50,174 nucleotides of DNA from Sphingomonadaceae bacterium (GCA_947477745.1 CANJUF010000024.1:1-50174), one strand, 5' to 3'; counted from the stretch's first letter, positions 35,770-44,880 are shown. Notes: a model not told the origin generated them from the sequence alone. Made by a program: numbers and translations.

Positions 35770-36279
35770 GTGAATTCGAAAGCTTTGCTTGCCGCGGGAA
35801 GCATACTTGTCCTTGCCGCTTCGCTGGGCGCTTGCCGTCAGGCTGCCGCGCCCGAGGATAAGCAGCAAGACGGGCAAGTCAGTGCGCCAGATGCCAAGCC
35901 GGGCCTGACGGTCAGCGGCGCGCGGCTCGTGCTTCCGGCGGTGAGCGGCAATCCCGGCGCTGCCTACTTTAGCCTCACCAACGGCGGTGACAAACCAACC
36001 GAGCTGGCGGCGGTCTACGTGACCGGATCCGGCGGCGCGGAAATCCATGATACCAAGGCAGGCGAGATGAACCTTGCTGAGCGCGTGGCGCTTGCTCCGG
36101 GCGAGACGGTGAAATTCGAACCGGGAGGCAGGCATGTCATGGTGTTCGACCTGCTGGACACGGTGACAGCGGGCACGGCTACCGAAATGACGCTGACTTT
36201 CGCGGACGGTGACAAGCTTTCGGCGCCGCTCAAGGTCGAGATGGTTACCGGCGGCGGCAGCGAAGAGCACGTCCACTGA
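35770..36279 (+). CDS. PCu(A)C-family periplasmic copper chaperone, lipoprotein
   Basis: A 169-residue protein that hands Cu(I) to the CuA site of cytochrome oxidase in studied relatives. The N-terminus has a lipobox, LAASLGAC, so it is likely lipidated. The copper ligands fit the family motif H-x-n-M-x-n-H-x-M: EIHDTKAGEM and GRHVMVF. The start is GTG 35770, eight bases after GGAG; an upstream frame start at 35725 has no ribosome site and would spoil the signal peptide. The C-terminal His-rich EEHVH may also bind metal. Its stop overlaps the next reading frame. Confidence 0.87.
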   Translation: MNSKALLAAGSILVLAASLGACRQAAAPEDKQQDGQVSAPDAKPGLTVSGARLVLPAVSGNPGAAYFSLTNGGDKPTELAAVYVTGSGGAEIHDTKAGEMNLAERVALAPGETVKFEPGGRHVMVFDLLDTVTAGTATEMTLTFADGDKLSAPLKVEMVTGGGSEEHVH

Positions 36280-36824
36280 GTAACGACGCCCCTTCCCTTC
36301 AAGCCTGCCCCGTCGGCGGCGAGCGGCCGCTGACACCGGGCGAAACCGATCTGGTGCGCGGAATGTTCGGCAGCGCTATCGACCTCTCGAAAGTCACGAT
36401 CCGCCGGCGCAAATGGTTTCCGCTGCAACCCCCGTCGACGACGATGGCGCCGACCGGGCACATTCATTTCCATCCGCTTTCGGCCAATTATTGCGACGAT
36501 TTTTCGCGGGCGGACCTGACGCTGCAAGGCCACTTCATTCACGAAATGACTCACGTGTGGCAAGCGCAAACCAAGGGCCGGTTCTATCTGCCGCTGTGGC
36601 GCAATTTCTCTCGCCGCTATGATTATAGCCTGAAGCCCGGCTGGGCGCTCGAACGCTACGGCATCGAGCAGCAGGCCGAAATCGTGCGCCACGCCTTCTT
36701 GCTGCGCAAAGGATGGAAACTGGCGGGCGTCTCGGATCCTGCCGCCTATGACGTGCTGGTCAGGTTTCCGGGGGCGGGCACGCGCCCGTCAAGAGGAGAC
36801 AAGGAGGATTCGCTTGACGTTTGA
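36276..36824 (+). CDS. HExxH-motif protein, possible CTG start
   Basis: A protein of up to 182 residues with a zinc-peptidase-type H-E-x-x-H in LQGHFIHEMTHVWQAQ (H89, E90, H93 from the CTG start). Further features are WFPLQPPSTTMAPTGHIHFH and WALERYGIEQQAEIV, where a downstream Glu may be the third ligand. The frame continues upstream of the GTG at 36354 to SNDAPSLQACPVGGERPL without a stop, and this looks coding. The only start candidate there is CTG 36276, which overlaps the copper chaperone stop as CTGA. Homologues in sphingomonads carry the label vgr-related protein. Activity is unproven. Confidence 0.65.
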   Translation: MSNDAPSLQACPVGGERPLTPGETDLVRGMFGSAIDLSKVTIRRRKWFPLQPPSTTMAPTGHIHFHPLSANYCDDFSRADLTLQGHFIHEMTHVWQAQTKGRFYLPLWRNFSRRYDYSLKPGWALERYGIEQQAEIVRHAFLLRKGWKLAGVSDPAAYDVLVRFPGAGTRPSRGDKEDSLDV

Positions 36825-36830
36825 GTGAGA

Positions 36831-37424
36831 TTATTCAGGCTTCTTCGCCACCCCGACCATCGCCGCGCGCAGCAGGCGGTCGCGGATCATGTAGCCCGCC
36901 TGCATCTCCTGAACCACGGTGCCGGGTTCTGAATCGGTCGTTGGAATTTCAAGCATTGCCTGATGCTGGTTGGGATCAAGCGGCAAGCCCACTGACGCGA
37001 TGCGGCTGATGCCATGCTGGGCGAACACCTTTTCCAGCTCGCGCCCCGTCGCCTCTAGCCCGAGGACGAGGTTCTTGGTCGCATCGTCTTCGCGCATCGT
37101 TTCGGGAATCGCGCCGAGCGCTCGGGCCAGGTTGTCGGCCACAGAGAGGATGTCGCGGGCAAAGCCGGTCGCGCCATAGGCCTTGGCGTCGGCCACGTCC
37201 TTTTCGAGGCGGCGGCGCACGTTCTGCGTCTCAGCCTTCGCATAGAGCACGTCCTGCTTTGCTGCCTCAAGTTCTTCGCGCAGGCGCTCAAGCTCGCCGC
37301 CAAGCCCTTCGAACGTGCCGGTCGGCGCATCGCCGCCGTCGAGCAATTCCTCGGGAACGCCTTTCAATTCTTCGGCAACCGCAGGATCGTCCAGCGGGTT
37401 CTTCTTGTCGTCCATGATCGTCAT
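36831..37424 (-). CDS. grpE: Nucleotide exchange factor GrpE
   Basis: A 197-residue Hsp70 nucleotide exchange factor. The N-terminal half is a long coiled-coil helix (ELERLREELEAAKQDVLYAK), followed by ARDILSVADNLARAL and the beta-domain signature VFAQHGISRI to HQAMLEIPT and ending in GYMIRDRLLRAAMVGVAK. It releases ADP from DnaK. Start ATG 37424 (GGATAAA upstream); ATG 37415 is possible. It follows hrcA by 9 bases in the same direction. Confidence 0.95.
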   Translation of the reverse strand: MTIMDDKKNPLDDPAVAEELKGVPEELLDGGDAPTGTFEGLGGELERLREELEAAKQDVLYAKAETQNVRRRLEKDVADAKAYGATGFARDILSVADNLARALGAIPETMREDDATKNLVLGLEATGRELEKVFAQHGISRIASVGLPLDPNQHQAMLEIPTTDSEPGTVVQEMQAGYMIRDRLLRAAMVGVAKKPE

Positions 37425-37433
37425 TTTATCCAG

Positions 37434-38477
37434 CTAACCGATGAGCTTGCCCAGCGACTGGGCGGTGAAATCCACCATGGGGACAACCCTAGCATAATTC
37501 AACCGTGTCGGGCCGATAACCCCGACGACGCCGACCACCCTGCCGTCACGGTCACGGTATGGAGCGGCAATCACCGACGAGCCCGAAAGCGCGAATAGCC
37601 GATTCTCCGAACCTATGAAAATCCGCGCCGACTTGGCATCGCGCGCCAGCTCGAGAAGCTGCGCGACCGATTGCTTGTTTTCAAGGTCTTCGAGCAGCGA
37701 ACGCACCCGCTCGATGTCTCCCAGCGCCTCGGCATCAAGCAGCCGCGCCTGGCCGCGCACGATCAGAACCGGGCGCTGCGCCGCATCCTCGCTCCACACG
37801 GCAAGGCCGCGCCCGACCAGTTCGCGGCTCGCCTCGTCGAGAGCGGTCCTGCCGGTCGAAATCTGCATGGAGACCTGCGCCACGGCTTCGGCCAGGGTGC
37901 GGCCGCGAAGCTGCGCTGTGACATAGTTCGAGGCTTCCTCGAGCGCGCTCGCGCTCAGCCCACGCGGCAATTCGACCACGCGGTTTTCCACCGCGCCGTC
38001 TTCGCCCACCAGCACCGCCAGTGCCCTCTCGTCGGACAGACGCACCAGCGAGAACTGCGACAGGCGCTGCTCGCGGTGCGGCACCATGACCACGCCGGCG
38101 CAGGCCGAAAGCTCGGAGAGCACCGCGCTCGTCGCTTCGAGCGCCGCCTCGATTGGCCCCGGCTCAAACAGGCGCTGCTCGATCGCGGCGCGCTCGTGCA
38201 GGCTCGGCTCAGCAACTTGCATCATGCCATCGACGAACAGCCGAAGGCCGCGCTCGGTCGGCATCCGTCCGGCGCTGGTATGCGGGGCGGCGAGCAGGCC
38301 GAGGTGTTCAAGATCGGCGAGGACCGAGCGGATCGACGCGGGCGACAGGTTCAGCACGGCTGCCCCGGCAAGCGTCTTGGAGCCGACCGGCTGCCCCGTC
38401 TCGATATAGCTTTCGACCACGCGCCGGAAAATCTCGCGCGCACGGTCGGTCAGTTCGGTGATCGGGGTTGTCGCCAT
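37434..38477 (-). CDS. hrcA: Heat-inducible transcription repressor HrcA
   Basis: A 347-residue repressor that binds CIRCE elements of groESL (and dnaK in some bacteria). It has an N-terminal winged helix (ITELTDRAREIFRRVVESYI and TSAGRMPTERGLRLFVD), a central dimerisation part and the C-terminal GVVGVIGPTRLNYARVVPMV signature. No CIRCE sequence (TTAGCACTC-N9-GAGTGCTAA) is visible in the window, so its target is probably groESL elsewhere. It is divergent from rph with an 80-base gap and upstream of grpE. Confidence 0.95.
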   Translation of the reverse strand: MATTPITELTDRAREIFRRVVESYIETGQPVGSKTLAGAAVLNLSPASIRSVLADLEHLGLLAAPHTSAGRMPTERGLRLFVDGMMQVAEPSLHERAAIEQRLFEPGPIEAALEATSAVLSELSACAGVVMVPHREQRLSQFSLVRLSDERALAVLVGEDGAVENRVVELPRGLSASALEEASNYVTAQLRGRTLAEAVAQVSMQISTGRTALDEASRELVGRGLAVWSEDAAQRPVLIVRGQARLLDAEALGDIERVRSLLEDLENKQSVAQLLELARDAKSARIFIGSENRLFALSGSSVIAAPYRDRDGRVVGVVGVIGPTRLNYARVVPMVDFTAQSLGKLIG

Positions 38478-38557
38478 GCGCGTAATCTAGGGCATAGGCT
38501 TGCAGCGGCAAGCCCATTGCGCCACAGGACCGCCGAACCCGAACAGAAGGACCTGAC

Positions 38558-39277
38558 ATGCGACCATCCGGCCGCGCACCCGACGAGATGCGCGCTATCG
38601 AAATCATTACCGGCTACACCAAGCATGCGGAAGGCTCGGTGCTGGTGAGCTTTGGCGACACCAGGGTGATCTGCACCGCCAGCATTGAGGAGCGCGTACC
38701 GCCGTTCCTTCGCGGCAAGGGCGAAGGCTGGGTGACGGGCGAATACTCGATGCTACCGCGCGCCACGCACACGCGCGGCAGCCGCGAGGCCGCCAAGGGC
38801 AAGCAATCGGGCAGGACGCAGGAAATCCAGCGCCTGATTGGCCGCAGCTTGCGTGCCGTATGTGACATGAAGAAGCTGGGCGAGCGGCAGATCACGCTCG
38901 ATTGCGACGTGATTCAGGCCGATGGCGGCACCCGCACCGCTTCGATCTCGGGCGCATGGGTGGCGCTGCGCCTCGCAGTCGACAAGCTGATGGCGCAGGG
39001 CCTGATCGCGCAGGATCCGCTCACCGCCAAGGTCGCGGCGATCTCTTGCGGCATCTACCAGGGCACGCCGGTGCTTGATCTCGACTATATCGAGGACAGC
39101 GGCGCCGATGCCGATGCTAATTTCGTGCTGATCGAAGGCGGTCTCATCGCCGAAGCACAGGCCACCGCCGAGGGCGCGCCCTATGACGAGGAAGGCATGC
39201 TTCGCCTGCTTCGCCTCGCGCGGATCGGCTGCGACCGGATTTTTGCCGCGCAGGAAGCGGCCGTTCGCGGCGCATGA
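38558..39277 (+). CDS. rph: Ribonuclease PH
   Basis: A 239-residue phosphorolytic 3'-5' exoribonuclease that trims tRNA 3' ends using phosphate. Signatures: [12 protein letters not shown] at the N-terminus, [34 protein letters not shown], and the catalytic region [20 protein letters not shown] with [22 protein letters not shown] six bases upstream supports ATG 38558. Its stop overlaps the rdgB start as ATGA, so the two are coupled. Confidence 0.96.
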   Translation: MRPSGRAPDEMRAIEIITGYTKHAEGSVLVSFGDTRVICTASIEERVPPFLRGKGEGWVTGEYSMLPRATHTRGSREAAKGKQSGRTQEIQRLIGRSLRAVCDMKKLGERQITLDCDVIQADGGTRTASISGAWVALRLAVDKLMAQGLIAQDPLTAKVAAISCGIYQGTPVLDLDYIEDSGADADANFVLIEGGLIAEAQATAEGAPYDEEGMLRLLRLARIGCDRIFAAQEAAVRGA

Positions 39278-39903
39278 CCCGAAGGCTCGGCTCCGAGAGG
39301 CTCGTCATCGCCACGCACAATGCGGGCAAGCTGCGCGAGATTTCGGCCTTGCTTGGCCCTTTCGGACTCGACTGCGTCTCTGCGGGCGATCTCGGTCTGC
39401 CCGAGCCCGAGGAAACCGGCACGACCTTCGTCGAAAACGCGCTGATCAAGGCGCGCGCGGCGGCCGAGGCGTCGGGTCTTCCCGCGCTGGCCGACGACAG
39501 CGGGCTATCAGTCGACGCCTTAGGCGGCAGGCCCGGCGTCTATACTGCCGACTGGGCCGAGCGGCAGTGGTTCGAAGGCGATCCGGGCCGCGACTGGTAC
39601 ATGGCGATGGGCAAAGTCGAAGGCATGTTGCAGGCGCTTGGTCCGGCTGCAGAGCGGGCGGCGCAGTTCAACTGCGTTCTCGCGGTGGCATGGCCGGATG
39701 GCGAGAGCGCGGTCTACGAAGGTGTGGTTCGCGGCTCGCTGGTCTGGCCGCCGCGAGGGCTACGCGGGTTCGGTTATGATCCGGTATTCGTTGCGCAAGG
39801 CCGCGCCGAAACCTTCGGTGAAATGGACCCCGAGGCCAAGCACGCGATCAGCCACCGCGCGGACGCTTTCGCCAAGCTGGTCACCGAGCAATTCGGCGAT
39901 TGA
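39274..39903 (+). CDS. rdgB: XTP/dITP diphosphatase
   Basis: A 209-residue Maf/Ham1-like house-cleaning enzyme that hydrolyses XTP, dITP and ITP to monophosphates, preventing their entry into DNA and RNA. Diagnostic motifs are [46 protein letters not shown], and RGFGYDPVF followed by [15 protein letters not shown]. Start overlaps the rph stop by four bases. Its stop is one base before the palindromic repeat at 39905. Confidence 0.95.
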   Translation: MTRRLGSERLVIATHNAGKLREISALLGPFGLDCVSAGDLGLPEPEETGTTFVENALIKARAAAEASGLPALADDSGLSVDALGGRPGVYTADWAERQWFEGDPGRDWYMAMGKVEGMLQALGPAAERAAQFNCVLAVAWPDGESAVYEGVVRGSLVWPPRGLRGFGYDPVFVAQGRAETFGEMDPEAKHAISHRADAFAKLVTEQFGD

Positions 39904-39904
39904 C

Positions 39905-39960
39905 GAGTCCCTGCGAAGGCAGGGACCCCGCGCATTTGGTCCCTGCCTTCGCAGGGACTC
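39905..39960. repeat. Perfect 23-bp inverted repeat, nested palindrome
   Basis: Arms at 39905-39927 and 39938-39960 are exact reverse complements (23 bp) around a 10-base loop. Each arm is also self-complementary (TCCCTGC-GAAG-GCAGGGA), so it can form either one long hairpin or two small ones. It looks like a dispersed intergenic palindrome; spurious translations give the peptide VPAFAGT. It probably ends rph-rdgB transcription or marks a mobile repeat. Confidence 0.85.
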
Positions 39961-39983
39961 AATCAGGTGCTATCACCCGTTCC

Positions 39984-41135
39984 ATGGCACGCGCGCTTTA
40001 CATCCACTGGCCGTTCTGCCTCGCCAAGTGCCCCTATTGCGACTTCAACAGCCATGTCCGCGATACGGTTGACGTCGATGCATGGCAGAACGCGCTTCTT
40101 GCGGACATGCGGCACGAGGCCGCGCTGGCAGGCGGCGAGCACCTCACCTCGGTGTTCTTCGGTGGCGGCACGCCTTCGCTGATGCCGCCTGTATTGGTCG
40201 AACGCCTGCTGCAGGAAGCTGAAAGCCTGTGGGGCTTCGACGACCAGATCGAGATCACGCTGGAAGCCAACCCAAGCTCGGTTGAGGCAAGCAAGTTCGC
40301 CGATCTGGCAAGCGCGGGGATCAACCGCGTCTCGCTGGGCCTCCAGGCGCTTGACGACGAAACGCTGCGCTTTCTCGGGCGGCTCCACGACGCTGCCGAA
40401 GGGCTGGCTGCGCTCGATGTGGCGCAGAATGCCTTCGCTCGCGTGAATTTCGACCTGATCTACGCCCGTCCCGGCCAGCGCGCGGCGGATTGGCATGCGG
40501 AGCTGGCGCGGGCGATCTCTTTCGGCACTTCTCACCTCTCGCTTTATCAGCTCACCATCGAGCCGGGCACTCGCTTCGAGACGCTGGTGCGCGAAGGCAC
40601 GCTCGAACCGATGGACGACGACCGCGCGGCCGACCTGTTCGAACTGACCCGGGCGCTCACGTCCTCAGCGGGCCTCCCGGCCTATGAGGTCAGCAACCAT
40701 GCCCGTTCCGGTGAGGAAGGCCGCCATAATCTCGTCTACTGGCGTTACCAGGACTATTGCGGCATCGGCCCCGGCGCGCATGGAAGGCGGGACGGATTAG
40801 CGACGACCCGTCACAGGAAGCCGGAAAACTGGCTCTCCGCCGTGGCGCGCAATTCTCACGGAATGGCCGAGGAACGCCTGCTCGGTCCACGCGAACAGGC
40901 GAGCGAGGCCATGCTGATGGGGCTGAGACTGGCCGAAGGTGTCGATCTGTCCGCCTTGGCAGCAAGGTTCGGCCTTTCGCCGGATCAGCTTCACGATCCC
41001 GCCCGATGCTCGCTTTATCAGCGGCAAGGGCTGCTGTGGTTCGAAGGCAGCCGCATGGGCGTGACCCCCGCAGGAATGCCGCTGCTCGATGCGCTTCTGG
41101 CCGAAGTGGTCCCCGACGACCTCGTGACGGCATGA
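39984..41135 (+). CDS. hemW: Radical-SAM heme chaperone HemW
   Basis: A 383-residue member of the HemN family (HemW branch) that binds and delivers heme in studied relatives. The radical-SAM cysteines are C12, C16 and C19 in FCLAKCPYCDFNSH; the SAM-binding FFGGGTPSLM follows, then LEANPSS, GINRVSLGLQAL and LYQLTIEPGTRF. The C-terminal HemN domain has YCGIGPGAHG. Start: ATG 39984; the longer frame from 39900 reads through the palindrome (VPAFAGT) and is not coding. Ten bases upstream of xerC. Confidence 0.94.
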   Translation: MARALYIHWPFCLAKCPYCDFNSHVRDTVDVDAWQNALLADMRHEAALAGGEHLTSVFFGGGTPSLMPPVLVERLLQEAESLWGFDDQIEITLEANPSSVEASKFADLASAGINRVSLGLQALDDETLRFLGRLHDAAEGLAALDVAQNAFARVNFDLIYARPGQRAADWHAELARAISFGTSHLSLYQLTIEPGTRFETLVREGTLEPMDDDRAADLFELTRALTSSAGLPAYEVSNHARSGEEGRHNLVYWRYQDYCGIGPGAHGRRDGLATTRHRKPENWLSAVARNSHGMAEERLLGPREQASEAMLMGLRLAEGVDLSALAARFGLSPDQLHDPARCSLYQRQGLLWFEGSRMGVTPAGMPLLDALLAEVVPDDLVTA

Positions 41136-41145
41136 AGGAGTTCAC

Positions 41146-42042
41146 GTGACCCGGGCCGAAATGCTCGAAGCGTGGAACCTTTACCTTGCGCAGGACCGCA
41201 GGCGCTCGCCCCACACGGTGCGCGCCTATCAGGCGGCGGCGGCGCGGTTGATCGATGGTGCCGATCTGCAAAGCTGGCATGCGGCGGCCGATCTTACCCC
41301 AGCCGACCTGCGCGCGCAGCTTGCGCGGCGGCGCGGCGAAGGGCTCGGCAATGCTTCTGCCGCGCGAGAACTCTCCGCGATCAAAGGCTTCATCGAATTC
41401 GCCCGCAGGCAGGCAGGCCGCGAGGACATGGCCGCGCCGCGCATGAAAGGGCCGCGCGTCAAGAAAGGCATCCCCCGCCCGGTTACGCCCGACGATGCCG
41501 TGGGCCTAGTCGATCTGGTGGCCGAGGACGCTGCCCAGCCGTGGATAGGCGCGCGCGACCGGGCCGTCCTGCTGCTGCTTTACGGCGCGGGGCTGCGCAT
41601 TGCCGAGGCGCTTTCGTTGCCCGGATCGGCCCTGCCCTTGGGCGCAACTATCGTTGTCACCGGCAAGGGCGGCAAGCAGCGCGTAGTGCCGATACTCCCC
41701 CTAGTCGCAGAGGCGGTGGCGGACTACGCGCGGCTCTGCCCATGGCCGCTGGAACCGCAAAAGCCGCTGTTTCGCGGCGCAAAAGGCGGGGCGCTGTCGC
41801 AAGGAATGGTGCAGAAGGCGGCTGCGCGGGCGCGGATCTCGCTGGGCTTGCCGCCTACAGCCACGCCGCATGCGCTTCGCCACAGCTTTGCTACGCACCT
41901 GCTTGGGGCGGGAGCGGACCTGCGCAGCCTGCAGGAACTGCTCGGCCATGCCAGCCTGTCATCGACCCAGATTTATACCAAGGTCGATGCCGCTACCCTG
42001 CTCGATGCCTACCGCAGTGCACACCCGAGGGAACAGCGCTAG
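41146..42042 (+). CDS. xerC: Tyrosine recombinase XerC
   Basis: A 298-residue site-specific recombinase that resolves chromosome dimers with XerD at dif. Catalytic residues are all visible: R151 (LYGAGLRIAEAL), K about 174 (VTGKGGKQRVV), H242 and R245 (HALRHSFATHLL), H268 (LLGHASLSSTQIY) and nucleophile Y277. The N-terminal SAM-like domain holds DRRRSPHTVRAYQ. GTG 41146 is preceded by GGAG five bases upstream. Cotranscribed with hemW. Its stop overlaps the convergent dedA stop by four bases. Confidence 0.95.
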   Translation: MTRAEMLEAWNLYLAQDRRRSPHTVRAYQAAAARLIDGADLQSWHAAADLTPADLRAQLARRRGEGLGNASAARELSAIKGFIEFARRQAGREDMAAPRMKGPRVKKGIPRPVTPDDAVGLVDLVAEDAAQPWIGARDRAVLLLLYGAGLRIAEALSLPGSALPLGATIVVTGKGGKQRVVPILPLVAEAVADYARLCPWPLEPQKPLFRGAKGGALSQGMVQKAAARARISLGLPPTATPHALRHSFATHLLGAGADLRSLQELLGHASLSSTQIYTKVDAATLLDAYRSAHPREQR

Positions 42043-42638
42043 GCCTTCGGCTTCCAGTGCACGACCCGCCAGACATACCAGCAGGCCAGCACGACAACCG
42101 AGGCGATCGTCAGCCAGCCGATAATCCGCTCGGCATTGTCGAGCCTGCTTCCGAGAAATTGCCCGCCTGCGATCAGGACCACGTTCCAGATTGCCGACCC
42201 GGCAGCGGTGAAGAGCACAAAGCGCCAGCGCGGCATGTGCGTCATCCCGGCCGGCAGCGAAATTATCGTCCGCAGGAACGGCGAGAACCGCATGGCGAAC
42301 ACCACCCATTGGCCATGCCTCTGGAAAAACCGGCTGGCCTTTTCGATCTCTTCCCATTCGAGAGTGAGCCAGCGGCCCCATCGCTCGACAAACGGCCGAA
42401 GACGTTCGTATCCCAGCTTGTCTCCCAGCGCATACCAGAAGTAGTTTCCGATCACGGTTCCGGCGGTGCCAATCGCCAGCAGCGGCCAGAACTCCATCTT
42501 GCCGCGCGCCACGAACACGCTGCCCAGCCCCATGATCAGTTCCGAGGGAATCGGCGGAAACACGTTCTCCGCGATCATCAGGAAGAAGATTCCCCAATAG
42601 CCGCCAAGCTCGACCAGCCGCACTACAAACGCATCCAT
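42039..42638 (-). CDS. DedA-family membrane protein
   Basis: A 199-residue polytopic protein with the DedA core ENVFPPIPSELIMGLGS, FWYALGDKLG and RFSPFLRTIISLPAGMTHM. The conserved Glu and Arg residues fit a proton-dependent lipid or solute transporter needed for membrane homeostasis. Start ATG 42638 (MDAFVVRLVELGG); a TTG at 42656 is also in frame. Convergent with xerC. Several DedA proteins flip undecaprenyl phosphate or other lipids; this one is not assigned. Confidence 0.87.
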   Translation of the reverse strand: MDAFVVRLVELGGYWGIFFLMIAENVFPPIPSELIMGLGSVFVARGKMEFWPLLAIGTAGTVIGNYFWYALGDKLGYERLRPFVERWGRWLTLEWEEIEKASRFFQRHGQWVVFAMRFSPFLRTIISLPAGMTHMPRWRFVLFTAAGSAIWNVVLIAGGQFLGSRLDNAERIIGWLTIASVVVLACWYVWRVVHWKPKA

Positions 42639-42668
42639 CGGCGTTAAACCCGGCAAATCGCCAAAAGT

Positions 42669-43640
42669 TCACATCGCCGCGTGACGCGCCTCGATCGCTT
42701 CCCAGATCCGCCCCCCGGTATCGGTGCCGTTGAACCGGTCGATGGCGACGATGCCGGTCGGCGAAGTGACGTTGATCTCGGTCAGCCATTCGCCTCCGAT
42801 CACGTCGATGCCGACGAACACGAGGCCGAGGCGCTTGAGGTCCGGCCCCATTGCGGCGCAGATTTCCTCCTCGCGCGCAGTGAGGGTCGCCGCTTCGGCC
42901 GAGCCGCCTACCGCCAGGTTGGAGCGGAACTCGCCCTCGCCGGGCCGGCGGTTGATCGCTCCGGCAAACTCGCCGTCGACCAGCACGATGCGCTTGTCGC
43001 CTTCGGACACCGAAGGGAGGAACGGCTGCACCATGAACGGTTCGGGCCAGGCGTTGTGGAACATCTCCAGCAGCGCGCCGAGATTGCTGCCATCCGCCGG
43101 AAGCCGGAACACTGCCTTGCCGCCATTGCCATGCAGCGGCTTGATAACGAGATCGCCGGGGTGGCGCTCGTGGAACATGCGCACGTCCTCGATCCGGCGC
43201 GCGATGAAAGTCGGTGGCATGAACCGCGCATAGTCGAGCACCATGACCTTTTCGGGCGCATTGCGCACGCTGGCAGGATCATTGACCACCAGGGTCGTGC
43301 CATTGAGGCGTTCGAGCAGGTGCGTCCCGGTGATATAGCCAAGGTCGAAGGGCGGATCCTGCCGCATCAGCACCACGTCGATGTCGGTCGCAAGGTCGAT
43401 CAAGCGATGCTCGCCTCGAGTGAAATGATCGCCCTCCACCTTCTGGACCGTGACCGGCGAGGTCCATGCCGTTAGCCTGCCGCCCGCACCCTGCGAGGTG
43501 TCGTAAGCCAGTGTGCGCACGTCATAATGCCACAGCGCATGCCCGCGCGCCTGCGCCGCAAGCATCAGGTGGAACGAGGAATCCCCGCCGATCTTGATCG
43601 ATTCCAACGGGTCCATCTGGACCGCTACGCGCAATGTCAT
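42669..43640 (-). CDS. gshB: Glutathione synthetase
   Basis: A 323-residue ATP-grasp enzyme that joins gamma-glutamylcysteine to glycine. Features: VQMDPLESIKIGGDSSF at the start, VLMRQDPPFDLGYITGTHLL, VVNDPASVRNAPEKV, the ATP-grasp loop DLVIKPLHGNGGKAVFRL and the metal site GIDVIGGEWLTEINVTSPTG. Length is normal. It lies 16 bases after yraN in an rsmI-yraN-gshB run. Confidence 0.95.
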   Translation of the reverse strand: MTLRVAVQMDPLESIKIGGDSSFHLMLAAQARGHALWHYDVRTLAYDTSQGAGGRLTAWTSPVTVQKVEGDHFTRGEHRLIDLATDIDVVLMRQDPPFDLGYITGTHLLERLNGTTLVVNDPASVRNAPEKVMVLDYARFMPPTFIARRIEDVRMFHERHPGDLVIKPLHGNGGKAVFRLPADGSNLGALLEMFHNAWPEPFMVQPFLPSVSEGDKRIVLVDGEFAGAINRRPGEGEFRSNLAVGGSAEAATLTAREEEICAAMGPDLKRLGLVFVGIDVIGGEWLTEINVTSPTGIVAIDRFNGTDTGGRIWEAIEARHAAM

Positions 43641-43656
43641 GATTTAGTGATTCCCC

Positions 43657-44007
43657 TCAAGGCATCCAGGCGTTGACGATGTGGCGCGGCTCCGCGCCCG
43701 GCGCAAGCAGCAGCACGTCGATGCGCAGGTCTTCGCCCTCCCGCGCATATTCGTGCGCTACTGCCTCGGCGGCGGCAGCTACGCGGCGCAGGCGGTACTC
43801 GTCGATGGCGAGATCGAGCTGCTCGGCATTGCGCCGCCACTTGACCTCGACGAAGACCACCACGTTCTCATGACGTGCGACGATGTCGATCTCGCCGCGC
43901 TTGGTCTTGCGGCGGCGGTCGAGCACGCGCCAGCCCTGCGCCTCGAGCCAGGCGGCGGCGCGGTTCTCGGCGGCGCGCCCGCTGGTTTCGGCGATCTGCC
44001 GCTTCAT
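43657..44007 (-). CDS. yraN: YraN-family endonuclease-like protein (UPF0102)
   Basis: A 116-residue protein of the nuclease-fold UPF0102 family. The motif RGEIDIVARHENVVVFVEVK gives the E-x-D and E-V-K acids of a PD-(D/E)XK nuclease, preceded by GRAAENRAAAWLEAQGW. Its function is not established. Start overlaps the rsmI stop as ATGA. In E. coli the order is yraL (rsmI), yraM (lpoA), yraN; here the lpoA-like gene is on the other strand immediately upstream, so the gene group is kept but rearranged. Confidence 0.93.
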   Translation of the reverse strand: MKRQIAETSGRAAENRAAAWLEAQGWRVLDRRRKTKRGEIDIVARHENVVVFVEVKWRRNAEQLDLAIDEYRLRRVAAAAEAVAHEYAREGEDLRIDVLLLAPGAEPRHIVNAWMP

Positions 44008-44840
44008 TTTCCGCGCAGCTCCATCGCGCGGGCATAAAGGAGCTTGCGGTCGAGCCCCGTTTCGCGCGCGACCTGCGCAGCGGCCTGCGAGGCCTTGGTG
44101 TCGGCCAGCAAGGCAAGCAGCATGGCATCGACATCCGCCTCGCCGGGAGCAGATTTTTCAGGCGGCGGCCCGACCATCAGCACGATCTCGCCCTTGGGCG
44201 GATGCGCGCCGTAATGCGCAGCCAGCTCTGCGGACGACCCAGTGCGGCATTCCTCGAACTTCTTGGTGAGCTCGCGCGCCACTGCCAGTTCCCGGCCCGG
44301 CAACACCTCATCAATTGCCGCCAGAGCATCGGCAAGACGCGGCGCGGTTTCGTAGAAAATCAACGTCGCGGGAACATCGGCCAGCTCGCCCAGCATATCG
44401 GCCCGCGCCTTCGCCTTGCTCGGCAGGAACCCGGCGAACAGGAAGCGGTCGCTCGGTAGCCCAGAAAGTGTCAGCGCGACGATCGCGGCGCTCGGCCCCG
44501 GCAGGCTGGTGATAGCCGCGCCTGCCGCTCTCGCCTCGCGCACCAGCCGGAAACCGGGATCGGAAACCAGCGGCGTGCCCGCATCGCTGACCAGCGCAAC
44601 CGGCTCGGTCAGCATGGTGTCTATCAGGCGCTGGCGGTCTCCCTCCCCCGCATGATCGTCATAGCGGATCATGCGCGCCTTGATGCCGAGAAGGCGCAGC
44701 AGTTTGCCTGTCACCCGCGTATCTTCACAGGCGATCACGGATACGCCACGCAACGTCTCGATTGCGCGCAGCGTAATGTCGCCGAGATTGCCAATCGGGG
44801 TCGCTACGATATAGAGTCCGGGCGGGAGCGCTTGGTCCAT
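44004..44840 (-). CDS. rsmI: 16S rRNA (cytidine-1402-2'-O)-methyltransferase
   Basis: A 278-residue SAM-dependent enzyme of the tetrapyrrole-methylase fold that methylates the 2'-OH of C1402 in 16S rRNA. Motifs: YIVATPIGNLGDITLRAIE, VALVSDAGTPLVSDPGFRLV, SLPGPSAAIVALTLSGLPSD and FAGFLPSK. ATG 44840. It is divergent from the LpoA-like lipoprotein gene with a 40-base gap. Confidence 0.95.
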   Translation of the reverse strand: MDQALPPGLYIVATPIGNLGDITLRAIETLRGVSVIACEDTRVTGKLLRLLGIKARMIRYDDHAGEGDRQRLIDTMLTEPVALVSDAGTPLVSDPGFRLVREARAAGAAITSLPGPSAAIVALTLSGLPSDRFLFAGFLPSKAKARADMLGELADVPATLIFYETAPRLADALAAIDEVLPGRELAVARELTKKFEECRTGSSAELAAHYGAHPPKGEIVLMVGPPPEKSAPGEADVDAMLLALLADTKASQAAAQVARETGLDRKLLYARAMELRGK

Positions 44841-44880
44841 ACGGGTCCTAATGGGCCAGTTCCCAGGGGAGCAGCAACAT

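Noticed and set aside
41172..42647. 491-codon frame over xerC and dedA
   Set aside because: It is Arg/Ala/Pro-rich shadow sequence in another frame of xerC and the reverse of dedA, both of which have clear motifs.
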